This document shows, piece after piece, positions 5,170 to 12,943 of a stretch of DNA of 13,050 nucleotides. Below the pieces are notes generated by a model that ran no database searches, was not told the DNA's origin, and worked only from the letters and a program-made list of their open reading frames with translations. The position numbers were made by a program, and so were the translations under genes. Source of the DNA: CAZOIA01 sp964579675. Lineage in GTDB: Bacteria > Planctomycetota > Phycisphaerae > UBA1845 > PWPN01. The DNA is taken from contig CAZOIA010000153.1 in assembly GCA_964579675.1 (NCBI GenBank), forward strand, positions 1-13,050. The letters are read 5' to 3'. Numbering within the stretch: the stretch's first letter is position 1; every line of letters begins with the position of its first letter.

Positions 5170-8100
5170 ATGGTGAGAAATCCTCGGAGCCGCAGGATCG
5201 GCGTACCGGTCATTCTGCTGTTGGCGGCGAGTGCTCCGCTGCTGGTGGGCCAGGGATGCCCCGGCTTCGGTGGCATTGTACCGATTACGCCGGGCCAGCC
5301 CAACGGGAGTTCGCTCACCGGGGTAGTGATCGACCCGAACACCGGGCGGCCCATCCCCGGGAACGGGAACCCGGGCATCGGTAACAAGCCACCGTTTCTG
5401 GAATTCACTCGGCCCACCGAGGGCATCATCCGCGAGGTGGGCGACGTCGTTACGCTGAGTTGGGAGGACGAAGATCCGGATAGCAACGCGGTGATCACCC
5501 TGTTGGCCGACCCCGACGATGAGTACGACAACGGCAACGAAGTCATCATCGAACCGGCGCTATTCGAGGACGATGACGACGCGGGTGATTTCTACCTGCT
5601 GGACACGCTGGAAAGTGGCCTTGAACCAGCCACATACCGGTTGATCGCGCGGATCAACGACGGGCTGAACCCCGAGGAAATCGTGGTGGCCCCGGGCCTG
5701 CTTTACCTCTTCCCGACCGGCATGGTCCCCGGCAATCTCTCGCCGACCGTCGTGGTTACTCAGCCCGAGCGGAACCTCGGCGTCGGCCAGGGCGAGACGG
5801 TCCCGATTGAGTGGTGCGTCAGCGACCCGGACGACGGAGAGGACGACCACGGGAACATCATCCTCGCCGACATCGTCGTCCTGTTCGATCTCGATGACGA
5901 TCCCACCAACGACCTGGAACTCAGCACGATAGCGGCAGAGGAAATGCTCGACGACATCTGCGCGGCGATCCTGCTGGACGGCGAACCGCAGCCGATCGAG
6001 GTCGAAGGGGAGGTTACCGCCTACGTGATTGCCTGTGAGAAAGACTTGGCGGAAGGGAACCTCGGGGATTGTGCCGACCCCGCCGCCAATGCGACGGCCT
6101 TCCCACCGAACGGCGAGTACACAGTGGACGTCACCCAGATCCCCCCCCGAATCAGCGGCGAACCCTATCGCATTCGGGTGACCGCGTGGGACCACATCAA
6201 CCCGCCGGTGCACAACTACGCCCCGGGCAACGTGAGCGTTACCGCTTTGGCTTCGGGTTCTTCGGGGGCGATCGATCTGGGCAACATTGGCCGAACCATC
6301 AGCGGAACGCGGTTCCTGGGATTCGACCCGGGCGCCTACGCGGGCTCCACGGGGCTGGGAATCGGCGACTTCGACGGCGACGGAGCGGATGACTTCATCG
6401 TCGTCGCGCGGTGGGGCCGACCCTTCGAACGGGGCAACGTCGGATCGGCTTTCCTGATCTACGGCAACGTGGGCGAGAACGGCGGCCCGGGCCAGAAGTT
6501 CGGCAGTGAGATCAACCTCAATAGCGTGGGCACGGACTACCGCGGCGCGGGATTCGGCATGGCACTGAAGCACGACTCCGCGGTCACGTCCGGTATCACA
6601 ACCGTGGCCCAGATCGACGACCTCGGCGGCGACGATCGGCCGGAGCTCCTGTTCGGGCTTCCTTACGTCGAGCAGCTTTACGACTACTGGGATGATGACC
6701 CGAACGACTCGGACGGTTTCTGCTATGACGATGTGCTTCCCAACCCGCTCTCCGACGACGGCGGGAACGACGACCTGTCAGGTTTTGACGGCGGGCATTT
6801 CGGTCCTGATTTCAATTTCGTGCTGCGCGAGGGGCCCGCATGTTCCAACGACGGGATCGTGGCCACCGGGCTCGGCGGGTATTACCAGCCCGTCGATGGA
6901 GCCACGCCGATCAACCAGGGCTATGTGATCTACGTCGAGAGCGATAACCCGCTGGATGGAACGATCATCGACCTCAGGCTCGTGGGCCAGAAAGATCCCG
7001 GAACCGTGCGAACCGATGAGCTTCTGCCTCTCTCCGGCGGCGAGACGCCTAACGGGGCCCGGTTCCGAGGCGGATGGTATGACCAGTTCGATCTCACACA
7101 GTCGATCCGGCCATACGCGATCATCCCGGATAATCGATTCGGTGAAACCGTCGCGTCGATGTCGGATCTGGGCAACGGTAATAACCCCGCCCAGCGCGAC
7201 GATCGGCCGGAACTCCTGATTTCGGTCCCGAACGGATCACGCGGTCGCGGTAGAATCTATTTGATCTTCGGTCAGGATTTCAGTGCTTTTGGAGGCCAGG
7301 AGGTTGCCTCGATCCCCAGCATGCAGTCGGACACCAACCGCTTTCCCATTGTGCCCTCGGACTCGGTCGTCATCGGCAGCGCGGTCGACGATGAGCTCGG
7401 CTTTGCCAGCGCCGCGGGCGACTTCAACCGCGACGGCAACCAGGACATCCTGTGCGGGGCGCCTGGTGCCGATCGCAACGGTCTGACCGACGGCGGCATC
7501 GTGTACATCATCTTCGGCCGGCTGGACTTCGCTCGGGTTCTCTACCTGGAAACGATGAATCCACCCCGGGTGGAAATCCACGGGACGCAATCGGGCGACC
7601 GGTTCGGCGAGATGCAGACCATTGTTGGCGACCTCAACCAGGACGGCTTGCCGGATATCGGCTTCTCTTCACCCTATGCCGGCGGCAGCGAGTCTGGCGG
7701 TGCGGAGTCAGGCTTCATCGGTATCGTCTTCGGCGGGCGCCGCCTGACCGGTGAGAACTTCCTGACCGTAGACCAGGTCGGTACCGCCCAGTTGCCGGGT
7801 GTGCGTATCTACGGCTCCCAGGCCGGCGGCCATGCTGGGGCGACCATCAACAACGCCGGCGACTTCAACGGTGACGGGACAGACGATGTGCTCATCGTCG
7901 CCCCGGACGAGACCCGTACCATCGGTGGCCGGACGCGCCGGGGCGTAGCCTACTTGATCTTGGGTGGGCCGCACCTGAGGAACCAGACCTTCGAGCTGAG
8001 CGAGGTGGGAACGGCGCTCCCGGGTCTGGTCTTCGTCAGTCCCTACGAGCAGGGAAGCGCCGACGAGGCGCCGATCAACTGGGCCGGGGCCGCCGGCGAT

Positions 8101-8247
8101 ACCAATGCCGACGGATTCTACGACATCCTCATCGGCCTCGACACCGCCGATTTCGTCAATCCCCTCGTACCCACGCAACGACGAATCGACGCCGGCGAGT
8201 GCTACCTGATTTACGGCAACAATACCGGGTCCAATGCGCTCTGGTGA
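5170..8247 (+). CDS. Secreted seven-bladed FG-GAP beta-propeller protein with Ig-like N-terminal domains, 1025 aa
   Basis: The N-terminus MVRNPRSRR followed by IGVPVILLLAASAPLLV is an export signal. Cleavage after ASA is possible. The following VGQGC is not a canonical lipobox, so lipoprotein status is doubtful. Residues about 70-190 and 190-355 look like two Ig/cadherin-like beta domains, both very acidic. From about 375 to the end come seven integrin-alpha-like FG-GAP repeats. Each ends in a strand such as GSAFLIYG, GRIYLIFG, GIVYIIFG or CYLIYG. Calcium-binding loops are clear at D400 (DFDGDGADD), D751 (DFNRDGNQD), D821 (DLNQDGLPD), D898 (DFNGDGTDD) and D977 (DTNADGFYD), and altered at D483 and D666. 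Blade 2 has an Asp/Gly-rich insertion of about 80 residues. There is no membrane anchor or sorting domain at the C-terminus. The role is unknown. Adhesion or polysaccharide binding outside the cell is inferred. It has its own promoter. Confidence 0.85.
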   Translation: MVRNPRSRRIGVPVILLLAASAPLLVGQGCPGFGGIVPITPGQPNGSSLTGVVIDPNTGRPIPGNGNPGIGNKPPFLEFTRPTEGIIREVGDVVTLSWEDEDPDSNAVITLLADPDDEYDNGNEVIIEPALFEDDDDAGDFYLLDTLESGLEPATYRLIARINDGLNPEEIVVAPGLLYLFPTGMVPGNLSPTVVVTQPERNLGVGQGETVPIEWCVSDPDDGEDDHGNIILADIVVLFDLDDDPTNDLELSTIAAEEMLDDICAAILLDGEPQPIEVEGEVTAYVIACEKDLAEGNLGDCADPAANATAFPPNGEYTVDVTQIPPRISGEPYRIRVTAWDHINPPVHNYAPGNVSVTALASGSSGAIDLGNIGRTISGTRFLGFDPGAYAGSTGLGIGDFDGDGADDFIVVARWGRPFERGNVGSAFLIYGNVGENGGPGQKFGSEINLNSVGTDYRGAGFGMALKHDSAVTSGITTVAQIDDLGGDDRPELLFGLPYVEQLYDYWDDDPNDSDGFCYDDVLPNPLSDDGGNDDLSGFDGGHFGPDFNFVLREGPACSNDGIVATGLGGYYQPVDGATPINQGYVIYVESDNPLDGTIIDLRLVGQKDPGTVRTDELLPLSGGETPNGARFRGGWYDQFDLTQSIRPYAIIPDNRFGETVASMSDLGNGNNPAQRDDRPELLISVPNGSRGRGRIYLIFGQDFSAFGGQEVASIPSMQSDTNRFPIVPSDSVVIGSAVDDELGFASAAGDFNRDGNQDILCGAPGADRNGLTDGGIVYIIFGRLDFARVLYLETMNPPRVEIHGTQSGDRFGEMQTIVGDLNQDGLPDIGFSSPYAGGSESGGAESGFIGIVFGGRRLTGENFLTVDQVGTAQLPGVRIYGSQAGGHAGATINNAGDFNGDGTDDVLIVAPDETRTIGGRTRRGVAYLILGGPHLRNQTFELSEVGTALPGLVFVSPYEQGSADEAPINWAGAAGDTNADGFYDILIGLDTADFVNPLVPTQRRIDAGECYLIYGNNTGSNALW

Positions 8248-8465
8248 GCAGTGCTCGTGGCGCTTTCGGCAAGAGAGTTTCGCGTTGCCTCTGGCGCGGG
8301 TCAACGCGTTGGTGAAGCATCTTCAGCAGGCGGTCCACAGCTCCGCGGAAAGCCATGCTCGGGCTGGCTGACGTATCCCGTTGACCCGTGGTGGTGCGAG
8401 CACCGGCAGAATCGTGCACGGCGGACCCGTGCCACCCCGGAGAAACTGACCGACCGAAAACGGCA

Positions 8466-8609
8466 CTAGCGCCGGGCCATTCCTCTCTGCGCCTTGGCCA
8501 GGGCGGCCAAGTATTCACTGGGCCGGTAGTCCCAGCCCAGGCGATGATACTCCCACCGCTCACCGGTCGGCCATTGGGGATGCCGAAGGAGGGACAAAGG
8601 CAAATGCGC
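8466..8609 (-). pseudogene. Possible gene remnant, 47 open codons on the minus strand
   Basis: Between two in-frame stops (TAG 8612-8610 and TAG 8468-8466) the minus strand reads through 47 codons including PTGERWEYHRLGWDY (residues 14-28) and PSEYLAALAKAQRGMARR (30-47). The mix of aromatic, charged and Ala/Leu residues looks more like real protein than the shadows around it. There is no ATG or Shine-Dalgarno at its head, only a TTG near 8603. It could be the C-terminal scrap of a decayed gene. I cannot name the family, and chance is not excluded. Confidence 0.25.
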
Positions 8610-8642
8610 CTATACCTGGTAAAAAGCCACCTGAGCATGTGT

Positions 8643-8690
8643 ACCTCCGCGGGAGCCGGACCGCACGTTCAGAAGAAGGCTCCTGGAGGT
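8643..8690. repeat. Long imperfect inverted repeat
   Basis: ACCTCC (8643-8648) and GGAGCC (8652-8657) pair with GGCTCC (8678-8683) and GGAGGT (8685-8690). This gives 12 base pairs with a 3:1 internal bulge and a 20-base loop. It lies downstream of both converging genes. It could be a processed 3' end, a small RNA element or the trace of a mobile element. There is no T-run on either side for a classical terminator. Confidence 0.45.
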
Positions 8691-8824
8691 CGCGGTCACT
8701 GCAAAGAAGACGCTTTTTCATGACTGACGGACTTGTCCTCCTGTTGTTGCCGTGGCGCCGCTCCCGAACCCTCGCCGCATCCGCACGAGGCGAACCGTCA
8801 CCACCTTTCCTACAAGACGCCCAG

Positions 8825-8851
8825 AGACCGTCCTGCCGATGCCGGCGGTCT
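8825..8851 (-). terminator. Weak hairpin just after the glycosyltransferase stop
   Basis: AGACCG (8825-8830) and CGGTCT (8846-8851) form a 6-bp stem 8 bases beyond the minus-strand stop codon. No T-run follows on the minus strand, so termination here would have to be atypical or Rho-dependent. Confidence 0.25.
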
Positions 8852-8858
8852 TCTTCGG

Positions 8859-11279
8859 TCACCCTTCACCGTTCGATCGCAGTGCCTGCCTGATGAAGTT
8901 GACGACCCTGGGCACAAGGGCGTCGTAGGTGAACAGTTCGTTGACCGCCTCCTGCATTCGCCCCGCGAGGGCTTGGCGCTCATCGGGGTTCTCGATGAAG
9001 TGCTCCGCCCGGCGGGCAAACGATTCGGCACCGTCGAAGGCGATCCGCTCGAAGTCGGGAAAGGCCAGACTGGCGAAGTCGTAGCGGCCCCCGTGGCGGC
9101 GGCGTGCCCGGGCGGTGAGCAGCCATTCTTCGGTAATGTCGTACGTCCCCGGCATCTCCCGGCCCGTGACGGCCGCCCTCTCTCGCATGGTCTCGACGCA
9201 CTCGGGCGGGACCTGGTCCAGCGGAATCCGCATGGGGCGATCAATGCCCCGCTCCTGGACGTATCGAACGAGACTGCGGTTTGACTCCGGAAAGAAGTCG
9301 TGGGGGTGATAGCGAACCATCAGGAAGCCCCCGGCGCACAGGGTCTCGAGGACCCGCTGATGGAGGGCGGTGTTAAGCCCGGCGTGGAGATTGATCTTCG
9401 CCTGCCTCGTGATCTCGGCCAGGTGCCGCCCGTGCTCGGCCGGCCCTCGTGCGTAGCGAGCGAACCGCCGGTGCTGATCCCAACCATTGCCGTACAGGTG
9501 CAGCGTCCGCCCCGTAGCGTCCGCCCAATCAGCGACCCAGGCGAGCGCCGTGTGCCGCAACCACCGGTCGGCGAGCGGGCGAACGAACAGGCCCATCAGT
9601 TTCTCTCGCAGCTCCGGATGATTAGGGACAAAGCCGGTCTTCGCTTCAATCTGTCGCAGGAGGCGGCCCAGATCGTAGCCGGCGTTGAATCGGCTGCTGG
9701 CGAACAGCGACCGGGTTTCCTCGTAGAATGCGTCTATCAACCGGCGGGCGTGGTCGTCGCACGCCATCTTCCGCACGCGGTCATGCAGCGCGGCCGGGGG
9801 TTCGGAATGATGGCTGACGTAGGCCACGTCGCATCGTAAAGCGGGGTCCGGCTCGCCGGCATCCGGGGCGGGGGCAAACTTGGCCGGATCCATCGCCAGC
9901 CGGCACGGCATGAACCGATCGGCCGGGTAGCCGTACCGGAGCACGCACTGCGTCAGGCCGAAGCCCATCGCAAAATCCAGCGGCCCTAATCCCCGGCCCG
10001 CGCTTGCGTCGAACAACCAGGGCAGCTCATCCTGGATCCAGCAGACGTAAGGGACGTTCTCGATGAACACATCAGCCTGCTCGTGCCGGTGATGGTCGAT
10101 CATCAGGACCAGATCCGGCTGGAACTCCGCGAACGGCTCCACATAGGCGTGGCGGGCGACCATGGTGTGGTCCTTCTGCTCAATCAGCAGTCTGGTTGCA
10201 CACCCGGCCCGGTCCAGGGCGGCCATCAAGTCCCGTATCGAATGCTGCAGGAACGTCGAAAACCGCGAGGTGATGCACAGAACGCGCAGCGGAACTTCCG
10301 GGCCGGCGTTGGCGTACCGATCAGCCCAGTAGGCGGCATTGCGCCGGGCGTACACCTCCTCTACCTGGTTACGGAGTCCCGCCAGCAGCGCACCGCGATG
10401 CTCAGCCACCTCGGCGAGTCGTTCTTCCGCGGGCCCGGGCGACTGCCCCGGCCATCGCGTCATTTGTATCACCTCCGGGGGGAGGGGCAGCGAACAGTCC
10501 GTCTTCATCAGATCGCGCCAGTCCGCCCATGCCGACGGACCCGTGAACAGGTAGACCCGCTCGTCGGCCAGCACCGCCGCCCAATCGTGCAACCGCAGCA
10601 CGAGCGCCAGGGCCCGGAGATTGGTTTCTACCACGTAGATGGCGGGGCTGTAGCTTAGATAGGTGCACTTGGTGGCGGCGTGGAGCCGCCCCAGCAACCA
10701 CCCCATTCCCACGCCATCAAGCAGGAACGGGGCGAGGAGTTGACCCTTGAAGGATTCGGCGTCCCCTGAAACCTCGATCTTGCCTGCATAATCCAGCGCG
10801 GCCGGGATCCAGCCCCGCCGCCCGTCGGACCGGGTCCCCCGGACCTGGAGATTGCCGTCATTGGCCTGGTGAAGCGTCAGGTCGTCGGCGACCTCTCGCC
10901 AGGCCTGCTCGATGTCTTCGGCCAGCGTCCAGCCTGGCTGTCCCCGTGAGCGTAGTGATTCGAGGTTGGCCGCGAAGCGGGCGTCGGTCGTGGACCAATC
11001 GACAACCTCGGACGGCGCCCGCGCGAGTTGCGCGGCTGCGGTGCGGAGCTCGATCGCCTCCGGACAGGTCGCCGGGCATGCCTCGCCCAGTTCAGCCGCG
11101 ACACTGAGCAGCCCCTTCTTGGCCAGCCCACTGATGGCCGCCGCCCGCATCGGGTGATCGCCGGGCACCGCCGCCAGGTAATCCTCCACCACCGACAAGA
11201 ACGGATAAGGGTCGGAATCCTGGGTCATCTCCTGAAGCTTCAAGCGCAACTGGTCAACTTGCGTAAGGCCGCAGGCCAT
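8859..11279 (-). CDS. Two-domain glycosyltransferase: MAF/DUF115-like N-terminus plus CgeB-like GT-B C-terminus, 806 aa
   Basis: ATG 11279 is preceded by AGGA at 7 bases. Residues 1-170 are mostly helical and unassigned. Residues 184-250 (PFLLDGVGMGWLLGRL, then YVVETNLRALALVLRLHDW, then DERVYLFTGP) follow the Rossmann-like pattern of the MAF/DUF115 N-terminal domain: G.G.G near 189-193, an acidic E218 after the second strand, then a DxRVxLFxG strand. From 331 (LRVLCITSRFSTFLQHSIRD) a GT-B fold begins, with VCWIQDELPWLF at 412-423. The family signature is HLAEITRQAKINLHAG (619-634) continuing to HQRVLETLCAGGF (640-652, R642 and E645), as in CgeB/Glyco_trans_1_2 proteins. It should be a cytoplasmic sugar transferase using a nucleotide sugar. 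The acceptor is unknown. The gene follows the sulfotransferase gene by 172 bases on the same strand, which points to a shared polysaccharide or glycoprotein pathway. Confidence 0.8.
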   Translation of the reverse strand: MACGLTQVDQLRLKLQEMTQDSDPYPFLSVVEDYLAAVPGDHPMRAAAISGLAKKGLLSVAAELGEACPATCPEAIELRTAAAQLARAPSEVVDWSTTDARFAANLESLRSRGQPGWTLAEDIEQAWREVADDLTLHQANDGNLQVRGTRSDGRRGWIPAALDYAGKIEVSGDAESFKGQLLAPFLLDGVGMGWLLGRLHAATKCTYLSYSPAIYVVETNLRALALVLRLHDWAAVLADERVYLFTGPSAWADWRDLMKTDCSLPLPPEVIQMTRWPGQSPGPAEERLAEVAEHRGALLAGLRNQVEEVYARRNAAYWADRYANAGPEVPLRVLCITSRFSTFLQHSIRDLMAALDRAGCATRLLIEQKDHTMVARHAYVEPFAEFQPDLVLMIDHHRHEQADVFIENVPYVCWIQDELPWLFDASAGRGLGPLDFAMGFGLTQCVLRYGYPADRFMPCRLAMDPAKFAPAPDAGEPDPALRCDVAYVSHHSEPPAALHDRVRKMACDDHARRLIDAFYEETRSLFASSRFNAGYDLGRLLRQIEAKTGFVPNHPELREKLMGLFVRPLADRWLRHTALAWVADWADATGRTLHLYGNGWDQHRRFARYARGPAEHGRHLAEITRQAKINLHAGLNTALHQRVLETLCAGGFLMVRYHPHDFFPESNRSLVRYVQERGIDRPMRIPLDQVPPECVETMRERAAVTGREMPGTYDITEEWLLTARARRRHGGRYDFASLAFPDFERIAFDGAESFARRAEHFIENPDERQALAGRMQEAVNELFTYDALVPRVVNFIRQALRSNGEG

Positions 11280-11297
11280 GCTCAGATCCTATTCAGA

Positions 11298-11326
11298 CTG
11301 GGATGACGCAGAACAGCATCTCCCAG
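11298..11326. other. Inverted repeat in the glycosyltransferase leader
   Basis: CTGGGA (11298-11303) and TCCCAG (11321-11326) pair, and inner bases can extend the stem with a 2-base bulge. It lies 19-47 bases before the glycosyltransferase start, just upstream of its Shine-Dalgarno. The rest of the 172-base gap (11280-11451) holds only short inverted repeats, such as TGCTG/CAGCA at 11387-11403. I saw no clear promoter there, so the gene may be read from upstream of the sulfotransferase. Confidence 0.3.
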
Positions 11327-11451
11327 AGTGAGGTTTATCGGGCGACTCCCCGGCCGAACTGGAGGCCGAAGCACCCCCGCGAATGCTGCTGACCTTGCCA
11401 GCACCGGCCGAGTCTGTTGCCTCGTTTCGGCGCCGTCAAGCGGCCACCCCA

Positions 11452-12789
11452 TTACCAGTTCAAGTCCTGCTCATAGCCGGTGGCCACCAGCAGGCCGCCG
11501 AAACGAGTCTTGAAGGCCCGCCTGACGCGATCAGTGAAGTAGTTGCGCCAATCGCCGGCGATGCCCTTGCGGGCGTGAGCTGCTTCGTCCTCGCAGCCAC
11601 GGGGTCGCCCACCGCTGATCTGCTGGAAGCGATTGGCCAGCACCGCCTCACGCAGCTTGGCCCGCGACGTCGGAAGCTGGCACTGATCCAGCAACACCGT
11701 CTCCAGGATCTCCACGTCGCGGTCCAACAGATCCTCGTACCGGATCACCGGCTCGCCGGCATCGGCCCACGAGGTCTGGATCGAAACACTGGCCCGCAGC
11801 CATTCATCCATGAGCAGGATCAGTGCATCCTCCACATCCAACGGGTGGAGTCGCGCTCGCCATTGGGCCATGAACGGGTCATGGGTCGGATGGCTTACCT
11901 TGAGACTGAAGTAGCCGGACACAAGCGTGTCACGCAGGTCGCGGATTACGACGAATCGTCGCCAGTTCGCCGGCAAACGCACGCTCTCGAACTCCTGCCT
12001 GCTGACGTAGACGGTCGGGTAGACCTTGCCCGACCGCAGAGGCCAATCGAGGAACTGGGCCTGTCTTTCCTGCGGCCGGACGATGCGTTCGGGAACGCAC
12101 GCCCGCAGGATTCTGTGGATCCACTGCGAGCCGGCTTTCCAATGAGTCACGTGAAAGACCGCAGGGTCGGCGGCGTGGCCTTCGTCGGGAACGCAGGTAC
12201 GGGCCGGCTCCGTCAACGGGGGGGCCACCTCGTTGACGTGACACGTGCCGGGCAGATTCGTGCAGCCCAGGTGAGACAGCCTACCCCCGGGCCCGAGCTG
12301 CACCTCGAACGACCCGGCGATAACCAGCCGGCAGTGCTCCGTCAACGAGTGCTCAAGCGTCTCGTCCGAGATGGTATGATCCCGGTAGCTGGTGTAGGAA
12401 GCCTCGTCGGTCGAGCTCAGTCCTAATGCGAAGGCGTACGTTCCCGGGGCAAGCTCCAGAACAACGCGATGGTGGAAACGAAGCCGCGCCGGCGGCCGGA
12501 CGGACTGCGGTACCGGGACGCCGTACTGGAACGTATTCTTGCCGTGGATAAGAACGATGCGGGTTGCCATGCGGAATTCCAACCGGCTGCAGGGAACACC
12601 GATCTCATCCTGGATCTCGAACTCATAGAAGAAATGGGCCGCCTCCCCCTGGCGGAACGTCCGCGTTGGACGCCCATCCTCGTCGCAGACAGCCAGGGCC
12701 GTACAACGGGCCCGGCCGTCGCTCAACTGGCCCACTCTGGAAACATCCAGAAATGCCTGGGCGGACGGCCAGTGGTTTCCGTCGATCAT
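11452..12789 (-). CDS. Wzt C-terminal-like domain fused to a sulfotransferase, 445 aa
   Basis: Residues about 13-165 resemble the beta-sandwich of the Wzt C-terminal domain, which binds O-antigen chain ends in ABC exporters. The run FRQGEAAHFFYEFEI (45-59), then MATRIVLIHGKNTF (74-87), LELAPGTYAFALGLSS (111-126) and a closing GSFEVQ follows that domain's order. Residues 210-440 are a PAPS-dependent sulfotransferase. The 5'-phosphosulfate loop is THWKAGSQWI (215-224). The 3'-phosphate motif is VIRDLRDTLVSGY (281-293, R283 and S291). The C-terminal RKGIAGDWRNYFT (407-419) is the family's RKGxxGDWKNyF. Transfer of sulfate to a polysaccharide or lipid-linked glycan held by the first domain is inferred. 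There is no signal peptide. ATG 12789 has no good Shine-Dalgarno and overlaps the stop of a tiny upstream frame (ATGA). The same frame is open about 8 codons further (RLFPAWY) without a start, so the true N-terminus may be missing or frameshifted. Confidence 0.85.
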   Translation of the reverse strand: MIDGNHWPSAQAFLDVSRVGQLSDGRARCTALAVCDEDGRPTRTFRQGEAAHFFYEFEIQDEIGVPCSRLEFRMATRIVLIHGKNTFQYGVPVPQSVRPPARLRFHHRVVLELAPGTYAFALGLSSTDEASYTSYRDHTISDETLEHSLTEHCRLVIAGSFEVQLGPGGRLSHLGCTNLPGTCHVNEVAPPLTEPARTCVPDEGHAADPAVFHVTHWKAGSQWIHRILRACVPERIVRPQERQAQFLDWPLRSGKVYPTVYVSRQEFESVRLPANWRRFVVIRDLRDTLVSGYFSLKVSHPTHDPFMAQWRARLHPLDVEDALILLMDEWLRASVSIQTSWADAGEPVIRYEDLLDRDVEILETVLLDQCQLPTSRAKLREAVLANRFQQISGGRPRGCEDEAAHARKGIAGDWRNYFTDRVRRAFKTRFGGLLVATGYEQDLNW

Positions 12790-12902
12790 GTACCACGCAG
12801 GGAACAGCCGGGATCAACCATCAGGCGGCAAACAAGCTTCCGCAGCGGTGCGTCAACTTGATGGGGCGGCACGTTGAGTAGCCGGCAGAGCACGACCTTC
12901 AC
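12786..12902 (-). CDS. Tiny overlapping upstream ORF (38 aa), doubtful
   Basis: From GTG 12902 a frame runs to TGA 12788-12786, and this stop overlaps the sulfotransferase ATG as ATGA. It reads VKVVLCRLLNVPPHQ, then VDAPLRKLVCRLM, and ends CSLRGT. The overlap would suit translational coupling, which would explain why the sulfotransferase lacks its own ribosome binding site. It could equally be the 5' end of a longer gene separated from the main frame by a frameshift or sequencing error. GTG 12902 itself has no clear ribosome binding site. No family is recognised. Confidence 0.25.
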   Translation of the reverse strand: MKVVLCRLLNVPPHQVDAPLRKLVCRLMVDPGCSLRGT

Positions 12903-12914
12903 TCGCCGGTGCCG

Positions 12915-12929
12915 CCGATACTATATCGG
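12915..12929. promoter_or_regulatory. Short palindromic element upstream of the sulfotransferase
   Basis: CCGATA (12915-12920) and TATCGG (12924-12929) are perfect 6-bp arms around CTA, an operator-like dyad about 130 bases before the sulfotransferase start. On the minus strand it contains TATAGT, 5/6 to a -10 box, with TTGAGC 20 bases upstream, a spacing that is too long. It may be a binding site overlapping a weak promoter. Confidence 0.25.
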
Positions 12930-12943
12930 GCAATAGGGCCGCG

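Larger units (their letters stand above)
8248..8858. other. 611-bp gap without a confident gene
   Basis: Open frames of 70-160 codons exist on both strands, but none has a start with a ribosome binding site, a family motif or convincing composition. The stretch lies between converging genes (FG-GAP plus, glycosyltransferase minus). It holds a 10-bp inverted repeat CGGGTCAACG/CGTTGACCCG (8297-8306 with 8379-8388, 72 bases apart), a hairpin GCACGG-CGGAC-CCGTGC (8416-8432), a possible gene remnant and a long imperfect hairpin, the last two listed separately. Confidence 0.6.

Noticed and set aside
5560..6573. 337-codon minus-strand frame opposite the FG-GAP gene
   Set aside because: Antisense shadow, Arg/Val/His-rich, no motif. 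The plus strand has clear FG-GAP repeats.
8493..8511. Perfect 7-bp inverted repeat CTTGGCC/GGCCAAG as a terminator
   Set aside because: It coincides with the LAALAKA codons of the possible remnant and has no T-run, so it may be a coding coincidence.
8156..8638. 160-codon minus-strand frame downstream of the FG-GAP gene
   Set aside because: Partly antisense to the FG-GAP end, Arg-rich, no ribosome binding site. The more protein-like frame nearby is a different one.
8640..8700. Group II intron domain V or tRNA-like fold
   Set aside because: The inverted repeat lacks the conserved domain V catalytic triad and bulge pattern, and no T-loop sequence is present.
11383..12426. 347-codon plus-strand frame opposite the sulfotransferase
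   Set aside because: Shadow of the minus-strand gene, which carries all sulfotransferase motifs.
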